NCBI RefSeq assembly: GCF_000425785.1
Contig: NZ_AUEC01000041.1
Location: 1 to 45,689, forward strand
DNA: 45,689 nt
Source of the DNA: Pseudomonas taiwanensis DSM 21245
GTDB taxonomy: Bacteria; Pseudomonadota; Gammaproteobacteria; Pseudomonadales; Pseudomonadaceae
Direction: 5' to 3'
The notes below the pieces were generated by a model that was not told the DNA's origin, did not search any database, and saw nothing but the letters and a program-made list of their open reading frames with translations. Both the position numbers and the translations under genes were made by a program. This document shows positions 32,598-40,446 of this stretch, in pieces (position 1 is the stretch's first letter; each line of letters starts with the position of its first letter).

Positions 32598-33230
32598 TCA
32601 CTTGTCGAACAACCGTTCGTGTACCCAACCCTGTTCTGTCAGCACCATCAGGCGCTTTTCCCGCATGGGTGCGTCGTGGGTCGCCACCGCCCGATCCAGG
32701 TCTTGAATACTGGACCTGACGTTGTCATTCGCTGCCCAGGCCGGCAATCCGGTGATCTTGTAGGTATAGGTCACGTCGGAAACCGTGTGCCCCATCTTCT
32801 CGCCAGGTTCGCTGAACTGTTCAATGGCCATGACCTGTGCCTTGCCGAAGCACAGCCCGCCGCGGGTCTTGCCGTTGACCGTCCGTTGTGCATCGGCCTT
32901 GTAGTACTTGCGACCTTCTTCGGTGAGGTCGTAGGCGTAGTAGATATCCGTGCGGGCTGGTTGCCACAGACGTTCGGGAACCTGCGTGCGCGAGATTTCC
33001 TTCTCGCTGACCACTCCGACCTGGGCCAGGGCGTGCAGGGCCTTGTTGGTGCCGTTGACGTCGAAGTCCTTGGTTTTGGTCGGGAACGAGCTGACCACGA
33101 AACAGTGGGGGTATTGAGTGTCGAGATAGGCTTGGGCGGCCTTGTGAAAACTGGCCTCAGTGGCCTCAGGCGTGTCGGAGCAGCCAGCCAGGGTTGCCAG
33201 CAGCGCCAGCGGTACGATCTTCCTGTACAT
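32598..33230 (-). CDS. Lipoprotein of unknown function
   Basis: A 210-residue protein. The signal peptide ends in the lipobox TLAGC with C17 (MYRKIVPLALLATLAGCSDT); S18-D19 after the cysteine could favour inner-membrane retention or other sorting. The mature part has two cysteines (HCFVVSSF, GLCFGKAQ) and patterns ALAQVGVVSEKEI, YDLTEEGRKYY and TVSDVTYTYKITGLPAWA, in which the middle part resembles a small winged-helix-like or NTF2-like domain, but I do not recognise the family. AAGGA lies about 10 nt before ATG 33230. Confidence 0.72.
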   Translation of the reverse strand: MYRKIVPLALLATLAGCSDTPEATEASFHKAAQAYLDTQYPHCFVVSSFPTKTKDFDVNGTNKALHALAQVGVVSEKEISRTQVPERLWQPARTDIYYAYDLTEEGRKYYKADAQRTVNGKTRGGLCFGKAQVMAIEQFSEPGEKMGHTVSDVTYTYKITGLPAWAANDNVRSSIQDLDRAVATHDAPMREKRLMVLTEQGWVHERLFDK

Positions 33231-33345
33231 GATGAAGCGTCCTTGGATTGCGAAGATAAAACCGGTGGGTCGGAATTAGAACCCACGCGCTAGAGCGGGT
33301 GCAATCATGGCAGGACGGCATCTCGACGGAGGTCTCAAAACTGGC

Positions 33346-33363
33346 GGGGCGAATGATCGCCCC
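33346..33363 (+). other. Hairpin in the 288-bp leader region of the M20 gene
   Basis: GGGGCGA-ATGA-TCGCCCC is a perfect 7-bp stem with a 4-nt loop, 155 bp before the amidohydrolase start. No T-run follows. The gap 33231-33518 otherwise holds only the presumed divergent promoters; open frames in it have no SD and read as shadows. Confidence 0.3.
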
Positions 33364-33518
33364 GGACAGCACCAAGCGTGTTCCACTCCTCGGAACCACA
33401 TTCGATTGTGCTTGCGCACTACACGCGTTTATCTGTCGCCAAGCACGACCTGCCTTACCTGTCGTGATCTCGAAGCGAACAACAAGAACGGGAACCCACC
33501 CGCGCGAGGAGATTTCAC

Positions 33519-34694
33519 ATGTCCCGACATCAACACATCCTGGCCTGGCTCGACGATGTGGCCAGTGACCTGCATGCCATCCGCCACGACATCCACGCCC
33601 ATCCCGAACTGGGTTTCGAAGAAGACCGCACCTCGGCACTGGTCGCCCGGTTGCTCAAGGACTGGGGATACCAGGTACACACCGGCATCGGCAAAACCGG
33701 AGTGGTTGGTGTACTGCGCAACGGCAGCAGCGCGCGCACGCTTGGGTTGCGCGCGGACATGGACGCGCTGCCGATCGTCGAGGCCACGGGCGCGGCCTAC
33801 AGCAGCCGACACCAGGGCTGCATGCACGCCTGCGGTCACGACGGGCACACCGCCATGCTGCTGGGGGCCGCGCGCTACTTGGCAGCGACGCGTCAGTTCG
33901 ATGGCACCCTGACGCTGATCTTCCAGCCTGCCGAGGAGGGCCAGGGAGGGGCCGAGGCAATGCTGGCCGATGGGCTGCTGGAGCGCTTCCCCTGCGATGC
34001 GCTGTTCGGCATGCACAACATGCCCGGGCTGCCCGCAGGGCAATTGGGTTTTCGCGAAGGGCCGATGATGGCGTCGCAGGACCTGCTCACGGTCATCATC
34101 GAAGGCGTCGGTGGCCATGGTTCGATGCCGCACCTGACGGTCGACCCACTGGTGGCCGCCGCCAGTGTGGTGATGGCGTTGCAGACAGTGGTGGCACGCA
34201 ACATCGACGCCCAGGAAGCGGCCGTGGTGACCGTCGGCGCCTTGCAGGCGGGGGAAGCGGCCAATGTGATCCCGCAGCAGGCCCTGCTGCGCCTGAGCCT
34301 GCGTGCGCTCGATGCCCAGGTGCGCGCACTGATGCTCGAGCGAGTGCGGGCGATCATCATCAGCCAGGCCGAAAGCTACGGTTGCCGCGTCAGTATCGAG
34401 CATCGCCCGGCCTACCCGGTGCTGGTCAACCATGCCGCGGAAAACGCCTTCGCCCAGCAGGTAGGGGTGGAGCTGCTCGGCGCCGAGGCGGTCGATGGCA
34501 ACACCCGCAAGCTGATGGGCAGCGAGGACTTCGCCTGGATGCTGCAGCGCTGCCCGGGCGCGTACCTGTTCATCGGCAATGGCCTGCAGCGGCCGATGGT
34601 GCACAACCCGGCCTACGACTTCAACGACGACATCCTGCTGACTGGCGCAGCCTACTGGGGCGCGCTTGTCGAGCGCTGGCTCGAGCCTGCCTGA
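33519..34694 (+). CDS. M20-family amidohydrolase (hippurate hydrolase/N-acyl-amino-acid amidohydrolase type)
   Basis: A 391-residue metal enzyme. Metal-binding features are HPELGFEE (28-35), LGLRADMDALP (75-85), C101-M-H103-A-C105-G-H107-D108-G-H110 and QPAEEG with E139-E140, plus GGHGSMPH in the dimerisation domain and GSEDFAWML near the end. This is subfamily M20D, whose members cleave N-acyl amino acids, hippurate or IAA-amino-acid conjugates. SD GAGGAG lies 8 nt before ATG 33519. It is the first gene of a likely operon with an MHS transporter (91 bp on), an amidase and an IclR regulator. Confidence 0.9.
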   Translation: MSRHQHILAWLDDVASDLHAIRHDIHAHPELGFEEDRTSALVARLLKDWGYQVHTGIGKTGVVGVLRNGSSARTLGLRADMDALPIVEATGAAYSSRHQGCMHACGHDGHTAMLLGAARYLAATRQFDGTLTLIFQPAEEGQGGAEAMLADGLLERFPCDALFGMHNMPGLPAGQLGFREGPMMASQDLLTVIIEGVGGHGSMPHLTVDPLVAAASVVMALQTVVARNIDAQEAAVVTVGALQAGEAANVIPQQALLRLSLRALDAQVRALMLERVRAIIISQAESYGCRVSIEHRPAYPVLVNHAAENAFAQQVGVELLGAEAVDGNTRKLMGSEDFAWMLQRCPGAYLFIGNGLQRPMVHNPAYDFNDDILLTGAAYWGALVERWLEPA

Positions 34695-34785
34695 CCACTT
34701 CATTGACGACTGCCGCTGGAACCTGGGCGCGTGCGTCCGGGCTGTTCTGAACCGTTTCTGGCCAACAGATGGATGGAGTGTTCCC

Positions 34786-36096
34786 ATGCAGATTTCCAAC
34801 ACAGGCGCGTCGCGTACCCGGCAGGTGGTCGCGGCTGTCATCGGTAACGCGCTGGAGTGGTATGACTTTATCGTTTACGGCTTTCTGGCGAGCATCATCG
34901 CCCGGCAGTTCTTTCCTTCCGACGACGAATACGCCTCGTTGCTGATGGCCCTGGCCACCTTCGGCGTAGGCTTTTTCATGCGCCCTGTCGGTGGCGTGCT
35001 GTTGGGGATCTACTCTGACCGCAAGGGGCGCAAGGCGGCGATGCAGTTGATCATCCGCCTGATGACGGTATCCATCGCCATGATCGCCTTTGCCCCCAAC
35101 TACCTCGCCATCGGCATGGGTGCGCCGCTGCTGATCGTGGTGGCGCGGATGCTCCAGGGCTTCGCTACTGGGGGTGAATACGCCAGCGCCACAGCGTTCC
35201 TGGTCGAGAGTGCCCCCGCCCATCGCAAGGGCCTGTACGGCTCGTGGCAGCTGGTAGGGCAATGCATGGCGGTGTTCTCAGGCGCGGCGATGGTGGCGCT
35301 GGTCACCCACCTCTGCACCCCCGAGGCGCTGGACAGCTGGGGCTGGCGGATTCCGTTCGTGCTCGGCTTGCTGATCGGGCCGGTGGGGCTGTGGATTCGC
35401 AAGCACATGGAGGAGCCGGAGGAGTTTATCGAGGCACGCAAGCAGGCCAAGGGGCAGGCGCCGAGCCTGTGGCGGGTGCTGCGTGAACACCGTCGCAGCC
35501 TGTTGGTGTCCATGGGCCTGGCCAGTGGCGCGACGGTGTCGTTCTACGTGGTGCTGGTGAACATGCCGACCTTCGCTCACAAGAATTTGGGCCTGCCGCT
35601 GGACCAGGTGCTGCTGGTGCAGATGCTCGCGGTGGGGCTGATGACCGTGGTCATTCCGTTGTCGGGTGCGCTGTCGGACCGTTTGGGCCGCAGGCCGGTG
35701 CTGATGGCCTTCACTTTGGCGTTCTTCGTGATGGTGTACCCGCTGTATGTGTGGGTGGCGGCGGCGCCGTCGATCGAACGGCTGTTGCTGATGCAACTGC
35801 TGCTGTGCTCTGCCATTGGCGGCTTCTTCGGGCCTGCGCCCACTGCACTGGCCGAGCAGTTTCCGGTGGAGGTGCGCTCCACCGGGGTGTCGTTGGCCTA
35901 TAACGTCGCGGTGATGGTGTTCGGCGGCTTTGCTCCGCTGATCGTGACCTGGCTGAGCAAGGTGCTGGGTACCCCCGTGGCGCCGTCGTTCTACGTACTG
36001 TTTGCCTGCCTGCTGACCCTGCTGGGCACCTATTGCCTGAAGGAAGCACCGCGTGGGGGCAGGTCTGCAGCGTTCAACCTTGGAGTGAAACCGTGA
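34786..36096 (+). CDS. MHS-family MFS transporter
   Basis: A 436-residue permease with twelve membrane segments. ATG 34786 is chosen over an upstream in-frame start because GGAG lies 8 nt before it and the family begins RQVVAAVIGNALEWYDFIVYG here. Other metabolite:H+ symporter (MHS) motifs are YSDRKGRKAAM, LQGFATGGEYASATAFLVE and LSDRLGRRPVLM. MHS members take up citrate, proline, betaine, ketoglutarate and other organic acids by proton symport. Its stop shares one base with the amidase start (TGATG), so import and hydrolysis are coupled in translation. Confidence 0.9.
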   Translation: MQISNTGASRTRQVVAAVIGNALEWYDFIVYGFLASIIARQFFPSDDEYASLLMALATFGVGFFMRPVGGVLLGIYSDRKGRKAAMQLIIRLMTVSIAMIAFAPNYLAIGMGAPLLIVVARMLQGFATGGEYASATAFLVESAPAHRKGLYGSWQLVGQCMAVFSGAAMVALVTHLCTPEALDSWGWRIPFVLGLLIGPVGLWIRKHMEEPEEFIEARKQAKGQAPSLWRVLREHRRSLLVSMGLASGATVSFYVVLVNMPTFAHKNLGLPLDQVLLVQMLAVGLMTVVIPLSGALSDRLGRRPVLMAFTLAFFVMVYPLYVWVAAAPSIERLLLMQLLLCSAIGGFFGPAPTALAEQFPVEVRSTGVSLAYNVAVMVFGGFAPLIVTWLSKVLGTPVAPSFYVLFACLLTLLGTYCLKEAPRGGRSAAFNLGVKP

Positions 36097-37550
36097 TGCC
36101 GTTAGCTATCGACCCTATCGTCGCCCTCGATGCCGAAGCCCTGTCCCAGGCGATCCATGGGCGTCGGGTATCGTGCCGTGAGGTGATGCAGGCTTACCTC
36201 GGCCACATCGAGCGCTTCAACCCGCACGTGAATGCGCTGGTGTCGCTGCGCCCGGCTGAGGCAGTGCTGGCCGAGGCCGATGCCTGCGACCGCGAATTGG
36301 CCAGCGGCCGGTCGCGCGGCTGGATGCACGGCATGCCCCAGGCGATCAAGGATTTGGCAGCCACGGCCGGGCTTCGGACCACAATGGGCTCACCGCTGTT
36401 TGCCGAGCAGGTGCCGCAGCAGGATGCGGTCAGCGTAGCGCGGGTAAGGGCCAACGGGGCGATCATCCTCGGCAAGAGCAACGTGCCGGAGTTTGGCCTG
36501 GGTTCGCAGACCTACAACACGCTGTTTGGCACCACCACCAACGCCTACGATCCAAGCCGGGTGGCCGGCGGCAGCAGTGGCGGGGCAGCGGCGGCGCTGG
36601 CCCTGCGCCTGCTGCCGGTGGCCGACGGTAGCGACATGATGGGGTCGTTGCGCAACCCGGCAGCGTTCAACAACGTCTATGGCCTGCGCCCCTCCCAAGG
36701 CCGCGTGCCCCACGGCCCGGCACCAGAGGTCTTCATGCAGCAACTGGCGACCGAAGGGCCGATGGGGCGTAGCGTAACGGACGTAGCGCGGTTGTTGTCG
36801 GTACAGGCCGGTTACGACCCTCGAGTGCCGTTGTCGTTGAATGCATCGCCTGGTGAATTCGCCCAGGGTCTGCAGCGCGACTTCAAGGGTGTTCGGGTGG
36901 GTTGGCTGGGCGATTACAACGGCTACCTGCCCATGGAGGACGGGGTGATGGGGCTGTGCGAAACGGCATTGGCGGATTTTGCCGAGCTGGGTTGTCACGT
37001 CGAGGCATGCCAACCGGACTTCGCCTTGGAACGTTTATGGCAATGCTGGCTCACCCATCGCCATTTCCTGGTGCACGGCAACCTCGGCGCTGCCTATGCC
37101 GACCCCGGCAAGCGGGCACTGCTCAAACCCGAGGCGCAGTGGGAAGTGGAGGGTGGGCTGCACTTGAGCGGGGCACGGATATACCAGGCTTCGGTCGACC
37201 GCAGCGCGTGGTATCACGCCATGGGCCGCCTGTTCGAACGTTACGACTTCTTGCTGTTGCCCGCGGCGCAAGTGTTTCCATTCGAGGCCCGCGAGGCTTG
37301 GCCTAAGGTGGTCGGCGGGCGGACGATGGACACCTATCACCGGTGGATGGAGGTGGTGATCGGCCCGACCCTGGCGGGCCTTCCCAGCATCAGCGTGCCG
37401 GTCGGCTTCAATCCCCAAGGTTTGCCGATGGGCTTGCAGATCATCGGCCCGGCACAGGCCGACCATGCCGTGCTGCAACTGGCCCACGCCCATGAGCAAC
37501 TCACCCATTGGGTCGAACGGTGTCCGCCGCCATCACTGCTGGCACCGTGA
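36096..37550 (+). CDS. Amidase-signature family amidase
   Basis: A 484-residue enzyme from ATG 36096 (a GTG at 36093 is also in frame; GGAG lies 7 nt before the GTG). The Ser-cisSer-Lys triad is visible: K85 (MPQAIKDLAATAG), S160 in VAGGSSGGAAAALA and the nucleophile S184 in DGSDMMGSLRNPAAF. The family cleaves carboxamides to acids and ammonia. The substrate is not known; together with the M20 gene it suggests stepwise hydrolysis of a compound with two amide bonds, or two related substrates. It overlaps the MHS gene and is followed 69 bp later by the IclR gene. Confidence 0.9.
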   Translation: MPLAIDPIVALDAEALSQAIHGRRVSCREVMQAYLGHIERFNPHVNALVSLRPAEAVLAEADACDRELASGRSRGWMHGMPQAIKDLAATAGLRTTMGSPLFAEQVPQQDAVSVARVRANGAIILGKSNVPEFGLGSQTYNTLFGTTTNAYDPSRVAGGSSGGAAAALALRLLPVADGSDMMGSLRNPAAFNNVYGLRPSQGRVPHGPAPEVFMQQLATEGPMGRSVTDVARLLSVQAGYDPRVPLSLNASPGEFAQGLQRDFKGVRVGWLGDYNGYLPMEDGVMGLCETALADFAELGCHVEACQPDFALERLWQCWLTHRHFLVHGNLGAAYADPGKRALLKPEAQWEVEGGLHLSGARIYQASVDRSAWYHAMGRLFERYDFLLLPAAQVFPFEAREAWPKVVGGRTMDTYHRWMEVVIGPTLAGLPSISVPVGFNPQGLPMGLQIIGPAQADHAVLQLAHAHEQLTHWVERCPPPSLLAP

Positions 37551-37619
37551 CAGCCCTTGGCAGGCCCGTATCTTGCTGGGCATTCTGACCATCCACGCAC
37601 AGACAGGGAGGTCATACCC

Positions 37620-38393
37620 ATGGGCAGCACGGCGGACACCGGTGGCGTACGTTCGGTGGAGCGTGCGCTGGCGATCGTCGAATTGCTTGGCGAGCACCAG
37701 GCGCTTGGGCTGGAGGAGCTGCATTACCTGACGACGCTGCCCAAGGCGACGGTGTCGCGGATGCTGTCGACCTTGCAGGAGCAGGGATGGGTGTATCGAG
37801 GCCTGAGCGACCGGCGTTACCGGCTGTGTGCCCGGCGCCTGTTCGGCGACCGCCAGCTGCGTTTCAAGCGCCAGTTGGTCGAGCGTGCGGCGCCCTTGTT
37901 GCAGGAACTGAGCGAGCGCACCGGGTTGGTGGTCGACCTGTCCTGTTTCGATGGCCAGCGCCTGGAGGTCATGGAAAGCGCGATACCCCAGGTGCTGCGC
38001 AAGCGTTACCCGAACAACTGCCAGATCGTCGGGCACTACGCCAGCCTGTTCCATTCGGCGATGGGTCGGGCATGCCTGGGCGAACTTGGGCGTGAAGAGG
38101 TCCAGCGCCTGGCGGCCGATGAGCGGCTGGGGGCTGAAGCGGTCATGCGTAACCTGGAAGAAGATGCCCATAACGGTTTTGGGCAACGTACCGAAGGATT
38201 CTGGGAGTACCCGGTGCGATTGCCGTTCCTGATCCGCGCGATTGCCTTGCCAGTGCATGCCGATGGGCGGCTGGCGGGCAGCATCGCCTTGCACTGGCCG
38301 CTGGACCAGGCCCCGGTGGAGCGTGTGCTGAGCCTGCATCTGAACAGCCTGGCGAGCACCGTTGGCGAGGTGCAGCAGGCGCTGGCGGTGTGA
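37620..38393 (+). CDS. IclR-family transcriptional regulator
   Basis: A 257-residue protein from ATG 37620 with GGGAGG about 8 nt upstream. The N-terminal helix-turn-helix (GGVRSVERALAIVELLGEH, LPKATVSRMLSTLQEQGWVYR) occupies about 8-70 and the IclR effector domain about 80-255 (LVVDLSCFDGQRLEVMES, HSAMGRACLGEL). It lies at the end of the amidohydrolase-transporter-amidase cluster and most likely controls it, either as repressor or activator. The effector is probably the substrate or its hydrolysis product. Confidence 0.88.
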   Translation: MGSTADTGGVRSVERALAIVELLGEHQALGLEELHYLTTLPKATVSRMLSTLQEQGWVYRGLSDRRYRLCARRLFGDRQLRFKRQLVERAAPLLQELSERTGLVVDLSCFDGQRLEVMESAIPQVLRKRYPNNCQIVGHYASLFHSAMGRACLGELGREEVQRLAADERLGAEAVMRNLEEDAHNGFGQRTEGFWEYPVRLPFLIRAIALPVHADGRLAGSIALHWPLDQAPVERVLSLHLNSLASTVGEVQQALAV

Positions 38394-38430
38394 ACGCAGT
38401 CTCCAACAGTCTCCAACGCCTAGCCAGATC

Positions 38431-38477
38431 GGTGTGGGGGCGGCCTTGTGTCGCGATAGGGCCGCGCAGCGGCCCTT
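38431..38477 (+). repeat. REP element of the GCGGCCTTGTGTCGCGA type
   Basis: GGTGTGGGGGCGGCCTTGTG followed by TCGCGATAGGGCCGCGCAGCGGCCC is a second, common P. putida repeat type with two GC palindromes (GGGCCGC-GCA-GCGGCCC and the flanking GGCC half). It sits in the 168-bp gap between convergent IclR and AraC genes. Confidence 0.6.
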
Positions 38478-38561
38478 GCCGTCTGTTCACAGCCAAACAG
38501 CTGTCCCTCCACAAACGCCCTGGCATCTTGAAACACGCGCGCAAACCCGAGACAGACGCAA

Positions 38562-39440
38562 TTACGTGGCCTTGTTGGCCCGAAAGGTACTCGGGCTCAC
38601 TCCGCACTGTTTGCGAAAGAACCGACTGAAATAGCCCACATCGGCGAAGCCCAGTTCATGGGCGATCTCCTTCACGCAGGCGTCCGAGTGGCTCAATGCA
38701 CGTTTGGCCTCCAGCACTAGCCGCGCATTGACTACGTTCATTGGCGTCATGCCCAAGTGCTCCTGGCACAGCCGCCCAAGGGTCGCCAGGGTCATGCCCA
38801 GTTCGCCGGCATAGAAGGCCAGTGGCGGGTGCGCACGGTAATGCATGTCCACCAGTTCACGGAACCCGGTCAACTGCTGGCTACGCCTTGAAGGTGGGCG
38901 GCGTGCTTCGTCGGGTGCGTGATGGGCGTGTCGCAGCGCCTGGATCAGCAACGCCAACAGCAATGACATGCTACTTGCCACATGTTCGCGGGCGCGGTTG
39001 TGGTACTCCTCGCTCAAGGCCCGGCACAGCGGTAGCAGCGGGTCTTCCTCCCCGCGCCATAGCGGCAGGGCGAGCACCTGCGGTTTACGTATCTGTGCCA
39101 GCAAGGTGGGCGCCAGCAGCTGGGCAATGCTCTCCAGGGGATGCTGCGCGGCAGTGATGACCTGGCCCTCGACCTGGCCGGCCCAATGGAAACCATGCAC
39201 CACCTGCGCCGGCACATAGACCACGCACGGCGCGTGCACCTGCACGAGTTCACTGTCGAACAGCACCTCGCCACTGCCGCTTTGCAGGTAGAGCAATTGC
39301 AGGAGCCCGTCGTGACGGTGCGCGGCTATTTCCCAGTTGTGCGCGCCGGAACGCTTGGAGATCGACTCCACATGCAGGGACTCATGCCACACCGGCTGTG
39401 CGGTCTCGCCGTAGAGGGCGTAATTCGGGATCTTGTTCAT
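38562..39440 (-). CDS. AraC-family regulator, PobR-like
   Basis: A 292-residue protein from ATG 39440 (MNKIPNYALYGE); no SD is visible before it (CAATTACAACAACC), but the N-terminus fits the PobR/PobC type. Residues about 20-150 are a cupin-like ligand domain (HNWEIAAHRHDGLLQLLYLQSG) and about 190-290 the two helix-turn-helices (ELGMTLATLGRLCQEHLG; VKEIAHELGFADVGYFSRFFRKQCGVSPSTFR). Relatives regulate 4-hydroxybenzoate hydroxylase and similar aromatic genes (family knowledge). It diverges from the SDR-FAD-NIPSNAP-AAHS operon and very likely activates it. Confidence 0.85.
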   Translation of the reverse strand: MNKIPNYALYGETAQPVWHESLHVESISKRSGAHNWEIAAHRHDGLLQLLYLQSGSGEVLFDSELVQVHAPCVVYVPAQVVHGFHWAGQVEGQVITAAQHPLESIAQLLAPTLLAQIRKPQVLALPLWRGEEDPLLPLCRALSEEYHNRAREHVASSMSLLLALLIQALRHAHHAPDEARRPPSRRSQQLTGFRELVDMHYRAHPPLAFYAGELGMTLATLGRLCQEHLGMTPMNVVNARLVLEAKRALSHSDACVKEIAHELGFADVGYFSRFFRKQCGVSPSTFRANKAT

Positions 39441-39507
39441 GGTTGTTGTAATTGTTCTGGTCGTTACTCGATCACTCTGCCACAGCCGCACGCGAGCTTC
39501 AGGGGGC

Positions 39508-39555
39508 ATGGACGAAATTGTCGGGAATGTGGGGTTGCTTGCAGGTTTTGTCCAT
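39508..39555. promoter_or_regulatory. Candidate operator of the AraC/SDR divergent promoter
   Basis: ATGGACGAAA (39508-39517) and TTTTGTCCAT (39546-39555) form a 10-bp inverted repeat with one mismatch across 28 bp. They lie midway in the 178-bp gap between the AraC gene and the SDR gene, the right place for a regulator binding two half sites. No clear sigma-54 promoter is seen. Confidence 0.4.
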
Positions 39556-39618
39556 TCTGCCGGGCGGGGCCTCGGCCCTAGGCTGACGACCAGATCAAGT
39601 AACACTCTGGAGAGCGGC

Positions 39619-40446
39619 ATGCATAACAACAAGATTTCCTCCCACTGGTTGGGTCTGGACGGGGCCGTCTGCGTGGTCACCGGCGCGGCCGGAGGCATCG
39701 GTGCGGCGCTGGCTGGCGCCCTGGTCGAGCAGCAGGCCCATGTGGTACTGCTCGACCGGGATCGAGACAAGTGCCGGGCGCTGGCCGCCACCTTGGGTGA
39801 GCACAGCGTTGGTGAAGTGAGCGCCTTGGCATGCGACATTGCCGACCCGGCCAGCGTCGAGCAGGCCGCGGCCCAGGTGCAAGCCCTGCACGGGCGCTGC
39901 GATGTGTTGGTCAACAACGCCAGTGTGCTGCGGCCTGGCGCGCTGCAGACCCTGACCCTGGAGCAATGGAACCAGGTGTTGGCGGTGAATCTCAGCGGTT
40001 ATCTGCTGTGCGCGCAGGCCTTCGGCCAGGCGATGCTTGCCCGCAGGCAGGGGCGCATCGTGCACGTGGCGTCGATTGCCGCCCATTTTCCGCAGCCCAA
40101 CAGCGGTGCCTACAGTGCGGCCAAGGCCGGGGTCAGCATGCTCTCGCGGCAGATCGCCGTGGAATGGGGACCGTGTGGCGTGCGCAGCAACACCGTATGC
40201 CCTGGGTTGATCCGCACGCCGCTGTCGGCGGCGTTCTATGCCGACCCGCAAATCGAACGCCAGCGCAGCGCGATGACCGCCAACCAACGCATCGGCGAGC
40301 CGCAGGACATCGTCGAAGCCGTGCTGTTTCTGGCAAGCCCGCGAGCCGACTACATCAATGGTGCCGAACTGACCGTTGACGGCGGGCTGGAGAGCATGCC
40401 CATGGCGCTCATCCCGCGCCCAGGCTTCGAGGGGGTACGTCCATGA
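39619..40446 (+). CDS. Short-chain dehydrogenase/reductase
   Basis: A 275-residue SDR from ATG 39619, with GGAG about 9 nt upstream. The nucleotide-binding motif is TGAAGGIG (21-28), D46 after the second strand (VVLLDRDRD) suggests NAD(H) preference, and the catalytic set is N124, S152 (VASIAAH), Y165 and K169 (YSAAKAG). The C-terminus ends GAELTVDGGLESMPMALIPRPGF. It would oxidise an alcohol of a cyclic substrate or the reverse. It is the first gene of a tight operon, overlapping the FAD enzyme by 4 bp (ATGA). Confidence 0.9.
   Translation: MHNNKISSHWLGLDGAVCVVTGAAGGIGAALAGALVEQQAHVVLLDRDRDKCRALAATLGEHSVGEVSALACDIADPASVEQAAAQVQALHGRCDVLVNNASVLRPGALQTLTLEQWNQVLAVNLSGYLLCAQAFGQAMLARRQGRIVHVASIAAHFPQPNSGAYSAAKAGVSMLSRQIAVEWGPCGVRSNTVCPGLIRTPLSAAFYADPQIERQRSAMTANQRIGEPQDIVEAVLFLASPRADYINGAELTVDGGLESMPMALIPRPGFEGVRP

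Noticed and set aside
33429..34841. A 470-codon minus-strand frame antisense to the M20 amidohydrolase
   Set aside because: The plus strand has SD, metal-site motifs and full-length homology; this is its shadow.
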